The notes under the pieces are model-generated. The model worked only from the letters and a program-made list of their open reading frames with translations. It ran no database searches and had not been told where the DNA came from. The position numbers and the translations under genes were made by a program. DNA of 40,888 nucleotides from an uncultured Alphaproteobacteria bacterium. GTDB taxonomy: Bacteria > Pseudomonadota > Alphaproteobacteria > CAAGCB01 > CAG-977. Below, piece after piece: positions 1-8,636 of the stretch. Each line of letters opens with the position of its first letter. Position 1 is the stretch's first letter. The stretch is from the NCBI GenBank assembly GCA_944393745.1, contig CALYBD010000022.1:1-40888 (forward strand), read 5' to 3'.

Positions 1-29
1 CGTGTTCGCAGTTTCGAGGTTTTATTTCC

Positions 30-77
30 ATTTCGTGCGATCCGGTCAGGCCATGTTTAAAAGGCTGTTTGAATCCC
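30..77 (+). repeat. Left arm of 48-bp window-terminal inverted repeat
   Basis: These 48 bases are identical to the reverse complement of 40841-40888. Similarity continues more loosely for about 20 bases inward. Inside the repeat the ATG at 53 opens MFKRLFES, the same residues that begin the gene at the right edge, but here the frame stops after 11 codons (TGA at 86-88). This looks like a truncated copy of the 5' end of that gene, or a multi-copy repeat. Confidence 0.85.
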
Positions 78-88
78 TGGGTCGTTGA
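53..88 (+). pseudogene. Truncated 5' copy of the right-edge small gene
   Basis: The reading MFKRLFESLGR followed by a stop matches the first eight residues of the protein at 40629-40871 and then diverges. No continuation of that protein is seen downstream in any frame. A genuine 11-residue peptide cannot be excluded, but a remnant of a duplicated gene is the simpler reading. Confidence 0.4.
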
Positions 89-328
89 TTGAAACAGCCT
101 GAAAATATTGTAGCAAAAACAAGAAACGATAGCCAGTTAAAAAACTTTTTCCGCTTTTTAAAAAATGAATTTTCGGGGGATAAGATGAAATTTTTATGTT
201 ATATGTTATCTGTTTGAAATAAAACAAAAAATCTATTTTTTTTTATGTTGTGTTGTGTACTTTTTGGCATGCTAAAAATCGCGCTTTTTTACCGTATTTT
301 GATGCTGTCTTTGGGAATAACGTCCTTC

Positions 329-531
329 CGGCTGGCAGCTACCCGTGCGGGGATCATGTCTTCCGGACAGGGGATCAGATCGTACCGGCGGGAAGAACCC
401 CAAAAAAACTGATGCCCCTGCGGCTGGCAGCTACCCGTGCGGGGATCATGTCTTCCGGACAGGGGATCAGATCGTGCCGGCGGGAAGAACTCCAAAAAAA
501 CTGATGCCCCTGCGGCTAGCAGCCCGTACGG
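329..531. repeat. Tandem 92-bp repeat, two full copies plus a fragment
   Basis: Copies lie at 329-420 and 421-512 and differ at only two positions (384/476 and 399/491). A third partial copy at 513-531 carries a substitution and a 3-base deletion. Each unit contains GGGGATCA twice, 22 bp apart, and ends in an A-run. The unit is GC-richer than the flanking DNA. Because 92 is not a multiple of three, the repeat cannot encode a repeated peptide. It sits immediately downstream of uup. Confidence 0.9.
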
Positions 532-537
532 CTAGTA

Positions 538-2325
538 CTACGGCAGCAGTTCCAGCCACCGGGTTTCCTTTTCGTCCAATCGTTGTTTTGCCGTTTCCAA
601 ATCAGCGGCGATTTTTTCAAATTCGGCCGGCGATTTGGCGTAAAAGTCCGGATCAGACAGCTTTTCTTCCATTACTTTAATTTGTTGTTCCAGATCGGCG
701 ATTTCGCCCGGCAGCATTTCCAACGCCCGTTTGTCATTGTAGGATAAACGGATTGCTTTCGGACGTTCCGGACGGTTTTGTTTTTTTACGGGTTCTTTGA
801 CGGGCGGAAGATTTTTCTGTTCTTTTTCTTTGATTTTTTCAAGCAGGTTTGAACACGAATCAACATATTCGACAACACTGCCGTCACCGGCCATATACAG
901 CAATGACGTTGCCGTATTGTCCAGAAAATCACGATCATGGCTGACGATTAAAACAGTGCCTTTGTAATCTTCCAAAGCGTCCTGCAATAAATCCAACGTG
1001 TCCATGTCCAAATCGTTTGTCGGTTCGTCCAGAACAAGAAAATTTGAAGGCCTGGCCAATTCGCGCGCCAAAATCAACCTGTTTTTTTCACCGCCCGATA
1101 AAACAAAAACAGGTGTGTTTGCCTGCGCCGGTGAAAATAAAAAGTCTTTTAAATAAGAATAAACGTGACGCAGTTCGCCTTTGACAAAGACATGATCCCC
1201 GCCTTCGGGACAAAGTGTTTCTTTCAGCGTTTTCGAACAATCCAAAACGGCTCTGTTTTGATCGAAATAAATTTCCTGAATCGTTTTCGCCAGACGTATG
1301 CTTCCCGTATCGGGTTCCAGCCTGCCGGTCAACAGCTTGATCAAAGTCGTTTTCCCGACACCGTTTGCCCCGATAATGCCGATTTTATTGCCTTGCATAA
1401 CGCGCAACGAAAAATCTTTCACAATCGGTCGACCGTTAAAAGATTTTGAAATATGCTTTGCATCAATAATCAATTTGGACTGGACGGAACCGTTATCAAT
1501 ATTAAAGTCTACCGATCCGGTCTTTTTTATCTGATTGCGTCGTTCGCCGCGCAGTTCGTGCAATCTGTGCAATCGTCCCTGATTGCGTTTGCGGCGCGCC
1601 GTAACGCCTTTGTGCAACCATTGCATTTCGGCATCTATTTTTTTATTCAGGCGATTTTGTTCGGCTGTTTCCTGTTCGTAAACGGCGTCCCGCCAGTCTT
1701 CAAAAGCGTCAAATCCTTTATCAAAAGTACGCGCAATACCGCGGTCAAGCCAGATCATACCGTCACAAACGTGTTTTAAAAAAGCGCGATCATGACTGAT
1801 AACAACCAAAGCGCCGTTGAATTTGGCAAGGATTTCTTCCAGCTTTTCAATTGTTGTAATATCCAAATGGTTGGTCGGTTCGTCCAACAATAAAATATCG
1901 GGATCATTGATTAAAGCGCGCGCCAGGGCGGCTTTTTTCTTTTCGCCGCCGGACGCCGTTTGCGGATCGGCGGTTTCGGCAATTTTCAGGCGTTCGATTA
2001 AGATGTCGGCTTTGTATGCCAAATCCGATTGATGTTCGCCCAGCCCGGATAAAACAACGTCGCGCAGCGTGGCAAAACCGGGCAGGTCGTCTTCTTGTGC
2101 CATATAGGAAACAATTGTTCCGGGCTGTAAAAAGATGTCCGCCTTGTCTGTTTCCGTCTGACCTGCAATGACTTTTAATAAAGTAGACTTTCCCGATCCG
2201 TTGCGCCCGATCAGGCAATATTTTCGCCCTTTGGACAAATACAATTCCAATCCGGTAAACAACGGATGTTCGCCGAATTGCAAATGGGCATTTTTGATTG
2301 TGTAAACCGGAATATCAAAATCCAT
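538..2325 (-). CDS. uup: ABC-F family ATPase, Uup-like
   Basis: This 595-residue soluble protein has two ABC ATPase domains and no membrane segments, the architecture of ABC-F ribosome- or DNA-associated ATPases. Domain 1 has Walker A GRNGSGKST near residues 40-48, signature SGGEKKK near 125 and Walker B DILLLDEPTNHLD near 143-155. Domain 2 has GANGVGKTT, SGGEKNR and LVLDEPTNDLD. After a Lys/Pro-rich linker, the last ~70 residues form a charged coiled coil (LEQQIKVMEEKL and following), as in Uup. Uup homologues affect precise excision of transposons and ribosome or DNA-branch handling. It is the last gene of a leftward run ppk-pap-uup, nine bases after the pap stop. The Uup assignment rests on the C-terminal domain. 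Confidence 0.9.
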   Translation of the reverse strand: MDFDIPVYTIKNAHLQFGEHPLFTGLELYLSKGRKYCLIGRNGSGKSTLLKVIAGQTETDKADIFLQPGTIVSYMAQEDDLPGFATLRDVVLSGLGEHQSDLAYKADILIERLKIAETADPQTASGGEKKKAALARALINDPDILLLDEPTNHLDITTIEKLEEILAKFNGALVVISHDRAFLKHVCDGMIWLDRGIARTFDKGFDAFEDWRDAVYEQETAEQNRLNKKIDAEMQWLHKGVTARRKRNQGRLHRLHELRGERRNQIKKTGSVDFNIDNGSVQSKLIIDAKHISKSFNGRPIVKDFSLRVMQGNKIGIIGANGVGKTTLIKLLTGRLEPDTGSIRLAKTIQEIYFDQNRAVLDCSKTLKETLCPEGGDHVFVKGELRHVYSYLKDFLFSPAQANTPVFVLSGGEKNRLILARELARPSNFLVLDEPTNDLDMDTLDLLQDALEDYKGTVLIVSHDRDFLDNTATSLLYMAGDGSVVEYVDSCSNLLEKIKEKEQKNLPPVKEPVKKQNRPERPKAIRLSYNDKRALEMLPGEIADLEQQIKVMEEKLSDPDFYAKSPAEFEKIAADLETAKQRLDEKETRWLELLP

Positions 2326-2334
2326 GAGCGGACG

Positions 2335-3906
2335 TCAGTTTTTTTTCTTTTTTTCTTTGCTTTTTTTGGATTTTTCCGCTTCATCGTTCTTTGAAGGCGG
2401 CGGAATATCGTTTTCCGGATTATAATCCAAGACCTTTTCCAAATGTTCGCACAGCAGCCGCATGGTTTGAATACGGCCGTATTTTTTGTTGTTATCCGCA
2501 ACGACAAACCAGGGGGCGTATTTTGTATTTGTTTTTTTCAGCATCTCTTCAAAGGCTTCGTCATACAAATCCCATTTTTCACGGTTACGCCAGTCTTCAC
2601 TGCCGATTTTCCATTTTTTATAGGCCGTTTCTTCGCGTGCTTTGAACCGTTCCATTTGTTCGTCTTTGGTAATGTACAGCAGGAATTTGACAACAATGTT
2701 TCTGCCGTCCGTTAATTGTTTTTCAAAATGGTTGATTTCGTCATAGGCGCGCTTCCATTCTTTGTCGGTCGCAAAGTGTTCAATGCGTTCGACCAAAACG
2801 CGCCCGTACCAGGTACGATCAAAAACGGTCAACAGTTTTTGATTTGTCAGACGCGTCCAAAACCGCCATAAATAGTTATGATTGATTTCTTCTTTTGTCG
2901 GGGCGGCAATCGGGAATATATCGCAGTCGCGAACGAAAATCGATGACGCCAGACGGCTGATCACGCCGCCTTTGCCCGAAGCGTCCGGGCCTTCAAATGC
3001 CAGAATGACTTTTTTGTTGCGTTTTTTGACCTCCATCAGCAAAGCATTCAACCGAGCGCGCAGATAAGGCAACATTTCACGGTATTCGTCTTTGGATAAA
3101 GAAGCGTTCATGTTTAACGTTTTGACGAAATCGGGCTTTTTGGGTTTTTCGTTTTTGTTTTTACCTTCATCGTTTTTCTTTTCTTTTGTTTTTAAATAAG
3201 CCTCGATTTGTTTTTCGACGCGGGTACATAAAATATCCAGGGCAAGGCGCAGACGTTCGGTAAAATTTCCCGTGTCGATTTCAAACCACGGCGCGTATTC
3301 TTTGTCGGTATAACGGATAATTTTCTTTGTCGTTGTTTCAAAATTTTCCGCCATGCAGCAGTTTTTCCAGTCGTCCGGCATGACCCGCCATTTTTCATAC
3401 GGATCATCGTCCAGCGCGCGTAAGAAAGCTTGCTGTTCGTTTTTATTTTTATGAAACCAGAGCTTGCAGAAAATGGCATTTGAATCGGCCAGCACTTTTT
3501 CAAAAGCGTTGCATTCGTCCAGACGTTCGTACAATTCGTCATCGTTGATTTTACCGTAAGCGTGCGAAACCAGCGGATCGGAATACCAGGAGCTGACGAA
3601 AATCCCCGTGTTGCCGTTAATCGGCGTATCACACCAGTAACGGCGGAATTCGATGGGATCTTTTTGAATATCGCGGCGTTCATAGGCGTGCAGATCCAGC
3701 TGGCGCTGATCCAGCCAATCGCGTAAAGTACCCAGCGCGGCGTTTTTTCCCGAACCGTTGACGCCGCATAACAACACGATGACGGGAACGTTTGCTTCCC
3801 GGATTTTTTCCTGCAAAGCGATCAGACGCGTGCGGATTTCGGCTTCTTCTTTGCCTGAAAAGTTTGCTTCAAATTCGATATCGTCTTCTTCGGAATGATG
3901 AGCCAT
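2335..3906 (-). CDS. pap: Polyphosphate:AMP phosphotransferase (tandem PPK2 domains)
   Basis: At 523 residues with two PPK2 domains in tandem, this matches class II PPK2 enzymes, which phosphorylate AMP to ADP using polyphosphate. The C-terminal domain has the canonical P-loop GPDASGKGG, a WRFWTRL segment and VFDRTWYGR. The N-terminal domain keeps the shape (GVNGSGKNAALG, FRRYWCDTP, SSWYSDP) but has Asn after GK and Ser for the Asp/Arg pair, so it is probably structural, as known for this class. The C-terminus is lysine-rich, which may help bind polyanion. The start lies 4 bases after the ppk stop, so the two are surely co-transcribed and probably translationally coupled. Substrate preference is inferred from the domain layout. 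Confidence 0.92.
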   Translation of the reverse strand: MAHHSEEDDIEFEANFSGKEEAEIRTRLIALQEKIREANVPVIVLLCGVNGSGKNAALGTLRDWLDQRQLDLHAYERRDIQKDPIEFRRYWCDTPINGNTGIFVSSWYSDPLVSHAYGKINDDELYERLDECNAFEKVLADSNAIFCKLWFHKNKNEQQAFLRALDDDPYEKWRVMPDDWKNCCMAENFETTTKKIIRYTDKEYAPWFEIDTGNFTERLRLALDILCTRVEKQIEAYLKTKEKKNDEGKNKNEKPKKPDFVKTLNMNASLSKDEYREMLPYLRARLNALLMEVKKRNKKVILAFEGPDASGKGGVISRLASSIFVRDCDIFPIAAPTKEEINHNYLWRFWTRLTNQKLLTVFDRTWYGRVLVERIEHFATDKEWKRAYDEINHFEKQLTDGRNIVVKFLLYITKDEQMERFKAREETAYKKWKIGSEDWRNREKWDLYDEAFEEMLKKTNTKYAPWFVVADNNKKYGRIQTMRLLCEHLEKVLDYNPENDIPPPSKNDEAEKSKKSKEKKKKN

Positions 3907-3910
3907 TGAT

Positions 3911-6196
3911 TTAATCCTTTTTGACTTGCGTTAAAGATTTTCTGACGATCTTTTTTTGTTTTTTGACAGGCGTTTTTTTTATGCCGGGACTTTTGGAAGA
4001 TTTTGTTTTTGTTTCTGTTTTTTTCGGTATCGGCGTCAAAGCGGCATTTTTTTCTTCTTTCCGAACGGCTTTTTTCTGTCGGGCGACAATGCCGCGCAGT
4101 TTGGCCGATCCCCGCCCTGACAAACTGGGGTGGGTCATAAAAAACTGATGACAGGAAAAAGCCTGCGGGCTTTCCGATACACGCGTATAAGTCATGTCTG
4201 GGTGTAAAATCCAGCTTAAAGCTTCATCTTTGATATTGCCCTGCATGATTTGTCCCATGATCTGTTCGTGTACGGTTTCGTTTTCTATCGGCACCAGTGT
4301 TTCGACCCGGTGCATCGTGTTGCGCTGCATCCAGTCGGCAGAGGAAATAAAGACCTTTGCCTTGGGGGAAGGCAGCTTGTTACCCGCGCCGAAACAGAAT
4401 ATCCGGGCATGTTCCAGGAAACGGCCGATAATGCTTTTGACTTTGATGTTATCCGAAAATCCGGGAATGCCGGGACGCAAAGCACAGATTCCGCGGACAA
4501 CCAGCGTGATTTTTACGCCGGCCTGCGACGCGCGGTACAAAGCATCAATCAGCTTGTCATCCAGCAAAGAATTCATTTTTGCCCAGATGTTTGCCGGTTT
4601 TCCTTTTTGAGCATAAGAAATTTCTTTTTCAATCAGTTTTATCAGTTTGTCACGCAGGTTGATCGGCGCGATCGAAAGCTTTTTTAATCCTTCGGGCTGC
4701 GCATAACCGGTCAGATAGTTAAAGACCAGCGCCGCGTCATTGCACAGATCTTTGTCACAGGTGAAAAAAGACAGGTCGGTATACAGATTGGCGGTGACTT
4801 CGTGATAATTGCCCGTGCCGAAATGCGCATAGCTTTTCATTTTGCCGTTTTCTTTGCGTGTGACCAGCGAAATTTTGGCGTGCGTTTTATAGTTCATCAG
4901 CCCGAATACGACATGAACGCCGGCTTTTTCCATGTCTTTGGCCCATTTGATGTTGGCTTCTTCATCAAAACGGGCGCGCAGTTCAACAACGGCCGTCACG
5001 TCTTTGCCGGCATGCGCCGCGTCAATCAGCGCTTTGACGATGGGAGAGTTTTTATTCGTCCGATAAAGCGTCTGTTTGATTGATACGACGTCCGGATCTT
5101 TGGCCGCCTGACGCAGAAACTTGACAACCACTTCAAAAGATTCATAAGGGTGATGAATGACCATGTCTTTTTTGCGGATTGCGGCGAAATGATCGCCTTT
5201 GAAATCGCGGACGCGTTCGGCATGGCGCGGCTTGTACGGTTTAAACAGCAGGTCTTTTCTGTCCGATAAAATCAAAGCGGACAACGACCGGGTTCCCAAA
5301 ATGCCGTTTCTGCGCACAACGCCGAAACTTTCAACGTCCAGTTTGTGCGTTAAATAGGCTGCCAGCTCCTGCGGCATATCCTGATTCATGACCAAAGCAA
5401 TGACATCGCCGCGTTTTTGCTGTGCCAAAGCCGTTTCAAACTGACTGACCAGATCTTCGGCGCGTTCGTCTACTTGCAAAAGGCTGTTGCGCACAATCGA
5501 AAACAAACCGGCTTTTTGTACCTTAAAGTTCGGGAAAATCGTTTCAATGAACTGCATGACAACGTCTTCCAGTGTAATAAAGCGTGCGGGCTTTTTATTT
5601 AAACGGATAAATCGCGGCAGGCTGGTCGGCAAAGGAATTAAGGCCTTGCGTTCCGTTCCTTTTTTATCCTTCATCGAAAGAATTAAGGAATGCGATAAAT
5701 TGGCCAGCCACGGAAACGGATGCGCGGGATCCAGCGCAATCGGCGTTAAAACCGGAAAAACAGATTCCTCAAAGACTTCTTTTAACGCTTTCATATCCTG
5801 TTTGGACAACTGGTCGCGCGAAATCAAAAAAATATTTTCTTTTTCCAGCTCTTTTTTCAGAATGTAGAAGTATTCGTCCTGCGTTTTACGCAAAACGGCA
5901 ACGCGTTCGTTAATGGCGTCCAATTGTTCCTGCGGCGTCAGACCGTCATCGGAACGCGTCGTCACGCCGGCGTAAATTTGCGCCAGAATACCGGCAACGC
6001 GCACCATGAAAAATTCGTCCAGGTTTGATCCGGAAATCGCCAGAAAACGCAGGCGTTCCAATAAAGGATAACGTTTGTTCATGGCTTCTTCCAGCACACG
6101 CTGATTAAAGGCCAGCCAGGAAAGTTCCCGATTGAAGAAACGTGACGGCGATGTCAAAGAGACGGGTTCTGAAAAAACAACGGCATCGGAAGTCAT
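3911..6196 (-). CDS. ppk: Polyphosphate kinase 1
   Basis: This 761-residue PPK1 makes polyphosphate from ATP reversibly. The N-terminal domain opens with FFNRELSWLAFNQRVLEEA and continues with SGSNLDEFFMVRVAG. The two conserved histidines are in KTHAK (H439, matching the autophosphorylated His of the E. coli enzyme) and YAHFGTGN (H458). RNTMHRVETLVPI is present near the end of the catalytic core. A ~70-residue tail rich in Lys, Thr and Ser follows the core; it is longer than in the E. coli enzyme and low in complexity. It is the first gene of the ppk-pap-uup operon. The 160-base gap to the divergent phosphatase gene at 6357 should hold both promoters. Confidence 0.95.
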   Translation of the reverse strand: MTSDAVVFSEPVSLTSPSRFFNRELSWLAFNQRVLEEAMNKRYPLLERLRFLAISGSNLDEFFMVRVAGILAQIYAGVTTRSDDGLTPQEQLDAINERVAVLRKTQDEYFYILKKELEKENIFLISRDQLSKQDMKALKEVFEESVFPVLTPIALDPAHPFPWLANLSHSLILSMKDKKGTERKALIPLPTSLPRFIRLNKKPARFITLEDVVMQFIETIFPNFKVQKAGLFSIVRNSLLQVDERAEDLVSQFETALAQQKRGDVIALVMNQDMPQELAAYLTHKLDVESFGVVRRNGILGTRSLSALILSDRKDLLFKPYKPRHAERVRDFKGDHFAAIRKKDMVIHHPYESFEVVVKFLRQAAKDPDVVSIKQTLYRTNKNSPIVKALIDAAHAGKDVTAVVELRARFDEEANIKWAKDMEKAGVHVVFGLMNYKTHAKISLVTRKENGKMKSYAHFGTGNYHEVTANLYTDLSFFTCDKDLCNDAALVFNYLTGYAQPEGLKKLSIAPINLRDKLIKLIEKEISYAQKGKPANIWAKMNSLLDDKLIDALYRASQAGVKITLVVRGICALRPGIPGFSDNIKVKSIIGRFLEHARIFCFGAGNKLPSPKAKVFISSADWMQRNTMHRVETLVPIENETVHEQIMGQIMQGNIKDEALSWILHPDMTYTRVSESPQAFSCHQFFMTHPSLSGRGSAKLRGIVARQKKAVRKEEKNAALTPIPKKTETKTKSSKSPGIKKTPVKKQKKIVRKSLTQVKKD

Positions 6197-6356
6197 AAAA
6201 AGAATCCTTCATAAAAAACAACGACTGAATTATTGGTAATATGTTTTGACGCGAAATGAAAGCACAAAAAGAATCTAAACCGATTGAACATCTGTCTTTT
6301 TAAACGAATTTTTTTTATTATGAAAAAGGATTTTTTTCATATTAAGAGAAACGAAC

Positions 6357-6962
6357 ATGGTAAAAACAGCCGCAAAAATAAAAAAAACGAATCGTCCGGA
6401 CGATATTAAACAGCCTCTGCCGGCAGATCTGTCGGAACCTGCAAAAGCGCGTCATTTATACCTGATGCGTCACGGCAAATCGGAAAAACCAAAGAAAAAA
6501 AACAAAGACGTTTTGCGTCCTTTGGAAAAACGAGGACGCAAAGATGTGAAAAAAATCAGAAAGTTGATGCGCAAACAGCATATCCGGCCTGATTTGATTT
6601 TGTGTTCGCCCAGTCTTCGGACGGTGGAAACGTTGAAAAAACTGAAAAAAGCTTTTCCGCCGACGGAAGTGGTTTTTATTGACGCCCTTTATATGGCAGA
6701 TGCCGATGAGATTATGCATATTCTGCATCAGATCGCGCCGGAAAAACATGACGTGCTGCTGATCGGTCATAATCCCGGACTGCAGGATTTTTTAACACAG
6801 ATTGAAAAAAGCGGGAACGAACGGCCCAAAAACGGTTCTCATCGTGTTTCGGAGGGGTTTCCGACGGCAGCTTTGGCGTGTTTGGAATTAACGCGGACAT
6901 GGCCGTTTTTGTCGGATCAATCTGCTCGCCTGACGAATTTTGTGTATTCCTCTGATCTTTAG
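6357..6962 (+). CDS. SixA-like histidine phosphatase
   Basis: This is a 201-residue member of the histidine phosphatase superfamily. LYLMRHGKSEKP (His39 is the predicted phospho-acceptor) begins the domain, and SPSLRTVET and LLIGHNPGL supply the other expected segments. SixA-type enzymes remove phosphate from phosphohistidine, but many small relatives have unknown substrates. The first ~32 residues are a basic, disordered-looking extension and the region after the first motif is also very Lys-rich. It is divergent from ppk, which suggests but does not prove a link with polyphosphate. It converges on the nucleosidase gene and the two stop codons overlap by four bases. Confidence 0.8.
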   Translation: MVKTAAKIKKTNRPDDIKQPLPADLSEPAKARHLYLMRHGKSEKPKKKNKDVLRPLEKRGRKDVKKIRKLMRKQHIRPDLILCSPSLRTVETLKKLKKAFPPTEVVFIDALYMADADEIMHILHQIAPEKHDVLLIGHNPGLQDFLTQIEKSGNERPKNGSHRVSEGFPTAALACLELTRTWPFLSDQSARLTNFVYSSDL

Positions 6963-7642
6963 ATTTTTCTTAACAGGGAAATCAACGCTTGTGCCGCTGT
7001 TTCACAGGCTTTCGGCGCGTTTGTTTCAAAGTCGCCTTCGGTCTGTTGTCTGCTGTCCGAAACGGCGCGCACGACGGTAAAAGGGATATTCCACAACGTG
7101 GCAATCTGTGCCACGGCAGCGCTTTCCATGTCAATACAGACGGCATTGAACGTTTTTTCCAGCCGTGTTTTTTCGTTTTCTTCGGCAAAGGAATCTATGG
7201 TGGCCAAAGTACCCGATCTGTACGGCGCGTTCAGCCGATCCGCCAAAAAAGCAGCAGAGGAAAATCCCGGTTTTCCGATAAACAAAGACACTCCGGATTC
7301 CGTAACGTCCGTCGGATTGTAAACGTCGCCGAACCGAATGTCGCCGTGAACGATGCGATCCGGTACAATGACGTCAAAAACGTTCAGATCTGCGGCAATG
7401 GCGCCGGCAACGCCGCAGACAAAAATATGATCGGGTTCATACATCTGGATGATTTTTTGTGTTTTGGCGGCAGCTAATGTTTTACCGACACCGCAGCGCG
7501 CCAGAACGATGTCCAGATTTTCGAAATCGATTTTTTTTTCTTCAAAAACGTTTTCCAAAGGTTCGCCCAATTTTCCGAAAGCTTTTTCAACGGTGTCGAA
7601 TTCCATGGGCATCGGGCAGAGGACGGCAATAATCGGTTTCAT
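6959..7642 (-). CDS. Purine nucleosidase, MTA/SAH nucleosidase-like
   Basis: This 227-residue protein is of the PNP/UDP phosphorylase fold. It has the features of MTA/SAH nucleosidases: a general-acid region PMPMEFD (E14), GVAGAIAADL near 77, CIDMESAAVAQI (E173, ribose binding) and VVRAVSDS (D196, purine contact). The likely reaction is hydrolysis of 5'-methylthioadenosine and/or S-adenosylhomocysteine to adenine plus the thioribose. Futalosine hydrolase and other nucleosidases share these motifs and no menaquinone gene is nearby, so the substrate stays open. It stands alone, with its stop overlapping that of the SixA-like gene. Confidence 0.82.
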   Translation of the reverse strand: MKPIIAVLCPMPMEFDTVEKAFGKLGEPLENVFEEKKIDFENLDIVLARCGVGKTLAAAKTQKIIQMYEPDHIFVCGVAGAIAADLNVFDVIVPDRIVHGDIRFGDVYNPTDVTESGVSLFIGKPGFSSAAFLADRLNAPYRSGTLATIDSFAEENEKTRLEKTFNAVCIDMESAAVAQIATLWNIPFTVVRAVSDSRQQTEGDFETNAPKACETAAQALISLLRKI

Positions 7643-7760
7643 TTTTCTTTTTCCTTTGAGTTTTTTCGGTTACTGTAACGGCCGTTAAACGATTTGTTAA
7701 GTCTTTTTGTTGTCGCATTGAAAAAAGACTGCTATGATTTTTTCAAAAAGGGAGTTGAAA

Positions 7761-8198
7761 ATGGATAAATGGCAGAAAAGATTTTTTGATCTGGCCCGTT
7801 TGGTTGCCACGTGGTCAAAGGATCCGTCTTCCCAGGTCGGAGCCGTGATCGTTGATGATAAAAAACGCATTGTGTCCGTCGGGTTTAACGGTCTGCCGAT
7901 CGGGGTGGAAGATACGGTTGAACGGTTAAACAAACGCGAATTAAAATATGAACTGATCGTTCATGCCGAAACCAATGCCATTTTAACCGCGCCGAAATCC
8001 GTTTCGGGCTGTACGATTTACGTTTATCCGTATCTGCCGTGTTCACGCTGTGCCGGTGCCATTATTCAATCGGGCATAAAACGCGTTGTTGTCGAAGATC
8101 GGCCGATCCCCGAACGCTGGATTGAAAATTTTAATCTGGCCAGCTCGATATTAAAAGAAGCCGGGGTTGATGTTGTAATCGTTCCTGCCGAAGACTAG
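7761..8198 (+). CDS. Deoxycytidylate deaminase family protein
   Basis: This 145-residue zinc-dependent deaminase has VHAETNAI (H68, E70) and LPCSRC (C94, C97), the expected zinc ligands and catalytic Glu. The N-terminal SSQVGAVIVD and GFNGLPIGVED segments are typical of dCMP deaminases, which feed dUMP to thymidylate synthesis. The start at 7761 is chosen because GGAG at 7751-7754 is well spaced from it; an in-frame ATG at 7734 has no ribosome site. A cytidine-type or tRNA deaminase is less likely given the spacing between the His-Ala-Glu and Cys motifs and the preceding segments. Confidence 0.85.
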   Translation: MDKWQKRFFDLARLVATWSKDPSSQVGAVIVDDKKRIVSVGFNGLPIGVEDTVERLNKRELKYELIVHAETNAILTAPKSVSGCTIYVYPYLPCSRCAGAIIQSGIKRVVVEDRPIPERWIENFNLASSILKEAGVDVVIVPAED

Positions 8199-8270
8199 CA
8201 GATTGGTGATCTTCTTTTTGAAAACGGGCTTGTTATAATAAAACCCGTGTTTTTCACTAAGGAGAGTTAC

Positions 8271-8597
8271 ATGAAAAAAATATTTTTGACAGGCTTGATT
8301 TTGTCTTGTTTGGCGTTACCTGCCAAGGCAGATGACAGTAAATCCAAAACGTTCGGAACGATTGATACCGTTACCGTGGCGGAAAATACGTTTACGCTGA
8401 AAGGCGATGACGGTAATACATATCTGTTTAACGTTAACGAAGCCACCGAAATGGAAAAAAACAGCAGCTGGTTTGACGAAGACATTACAATCACCGATTT
8501 AAAGACGGGCGACCGCGTCCAGATCGAATATTTTTCGGATAATCCGGACTTTCTGGTCGTTGACGAATTGGAAATCTTTCCGCCTCAGAAAAAATAA
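8271..8597 (+). CDS. Small exported protein, predicted periplasmic beta-barrel domain
   Basis: This 108-residue protein opens with a clear signal peptide (MKKIFLTGLILSCLALPAKA, cleavage expected after AKA). The mature part is about 88 residues, alternating strand-like segments around FGTIDTVTVAENTFTLKGDD and TDLKTGDRVQIEYF. This resembles small periplasmic proteins of the DUF1344/DUF5666 kind, but the match is by eye only. GGAGAG at 8261-8266 decides the start at 8271 over the upstream in-frame codon at 8247. A terminator follows. The function is unknown. Confidence 0.7.
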   Translation: MKKIFLTGLILSCLALPAKADDSKSKTFGTIDTVTVAENTFTLKGDDGNTYLFNVNEATEMEKNSSWFDEDITITDLKTGDRVQIEYFSDNPDFLVVDELEIFPPQKK

Positions 8598-8607
8598 TAC
8601 AAGCTGC

Positions 8608-8636
8608 AAAAGCCCGCATAAGCGGGCTTTTTAATT
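8608..8636. terminator. Bidirectional intrinsic terminator
   Basis: A GC-rich hairpin (AAAGCCCGC, loop ATAA, GCGGGCTTT) with a T-run on the right and an A-run on the left sits between the small exported protein and dapE, which converge here. The dapE stop codon lies in the T-run. Confidence 0.85.

Larger units (their letters stand above)
1..537. other. Gene-poor left edge
   Basis: There is no convincing gene here. Bases 30-77 are one arm of an inverted repeat shared with the right edge. Bases 62-100 can fold into a 14-bp stem with one mismatch. Bases 101-328 are AT-rich with T-runs and show no recognisable element. Bases 329-531 are a GC-richer tandem repeat that runs almost into the uup stop codon. 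The short ORFs over the repeat change frame from copy to copy and are not believed. Confidence 0.7.

Noticed and set aside
329-531. Tandem repeat considered as a CRISPR array
   Set aside because: Copies are directly adjacent with no unique spacers, the unit is too long, and no cas genes are present.
250-680. Overlapping plus- and minus-strand ORFs over the 92-bp repeat and the end of uup
   Set aside because: The repeat length is not a multiple of three, so the copies are read in different frames; there is no ribosome site and no family resemblance.
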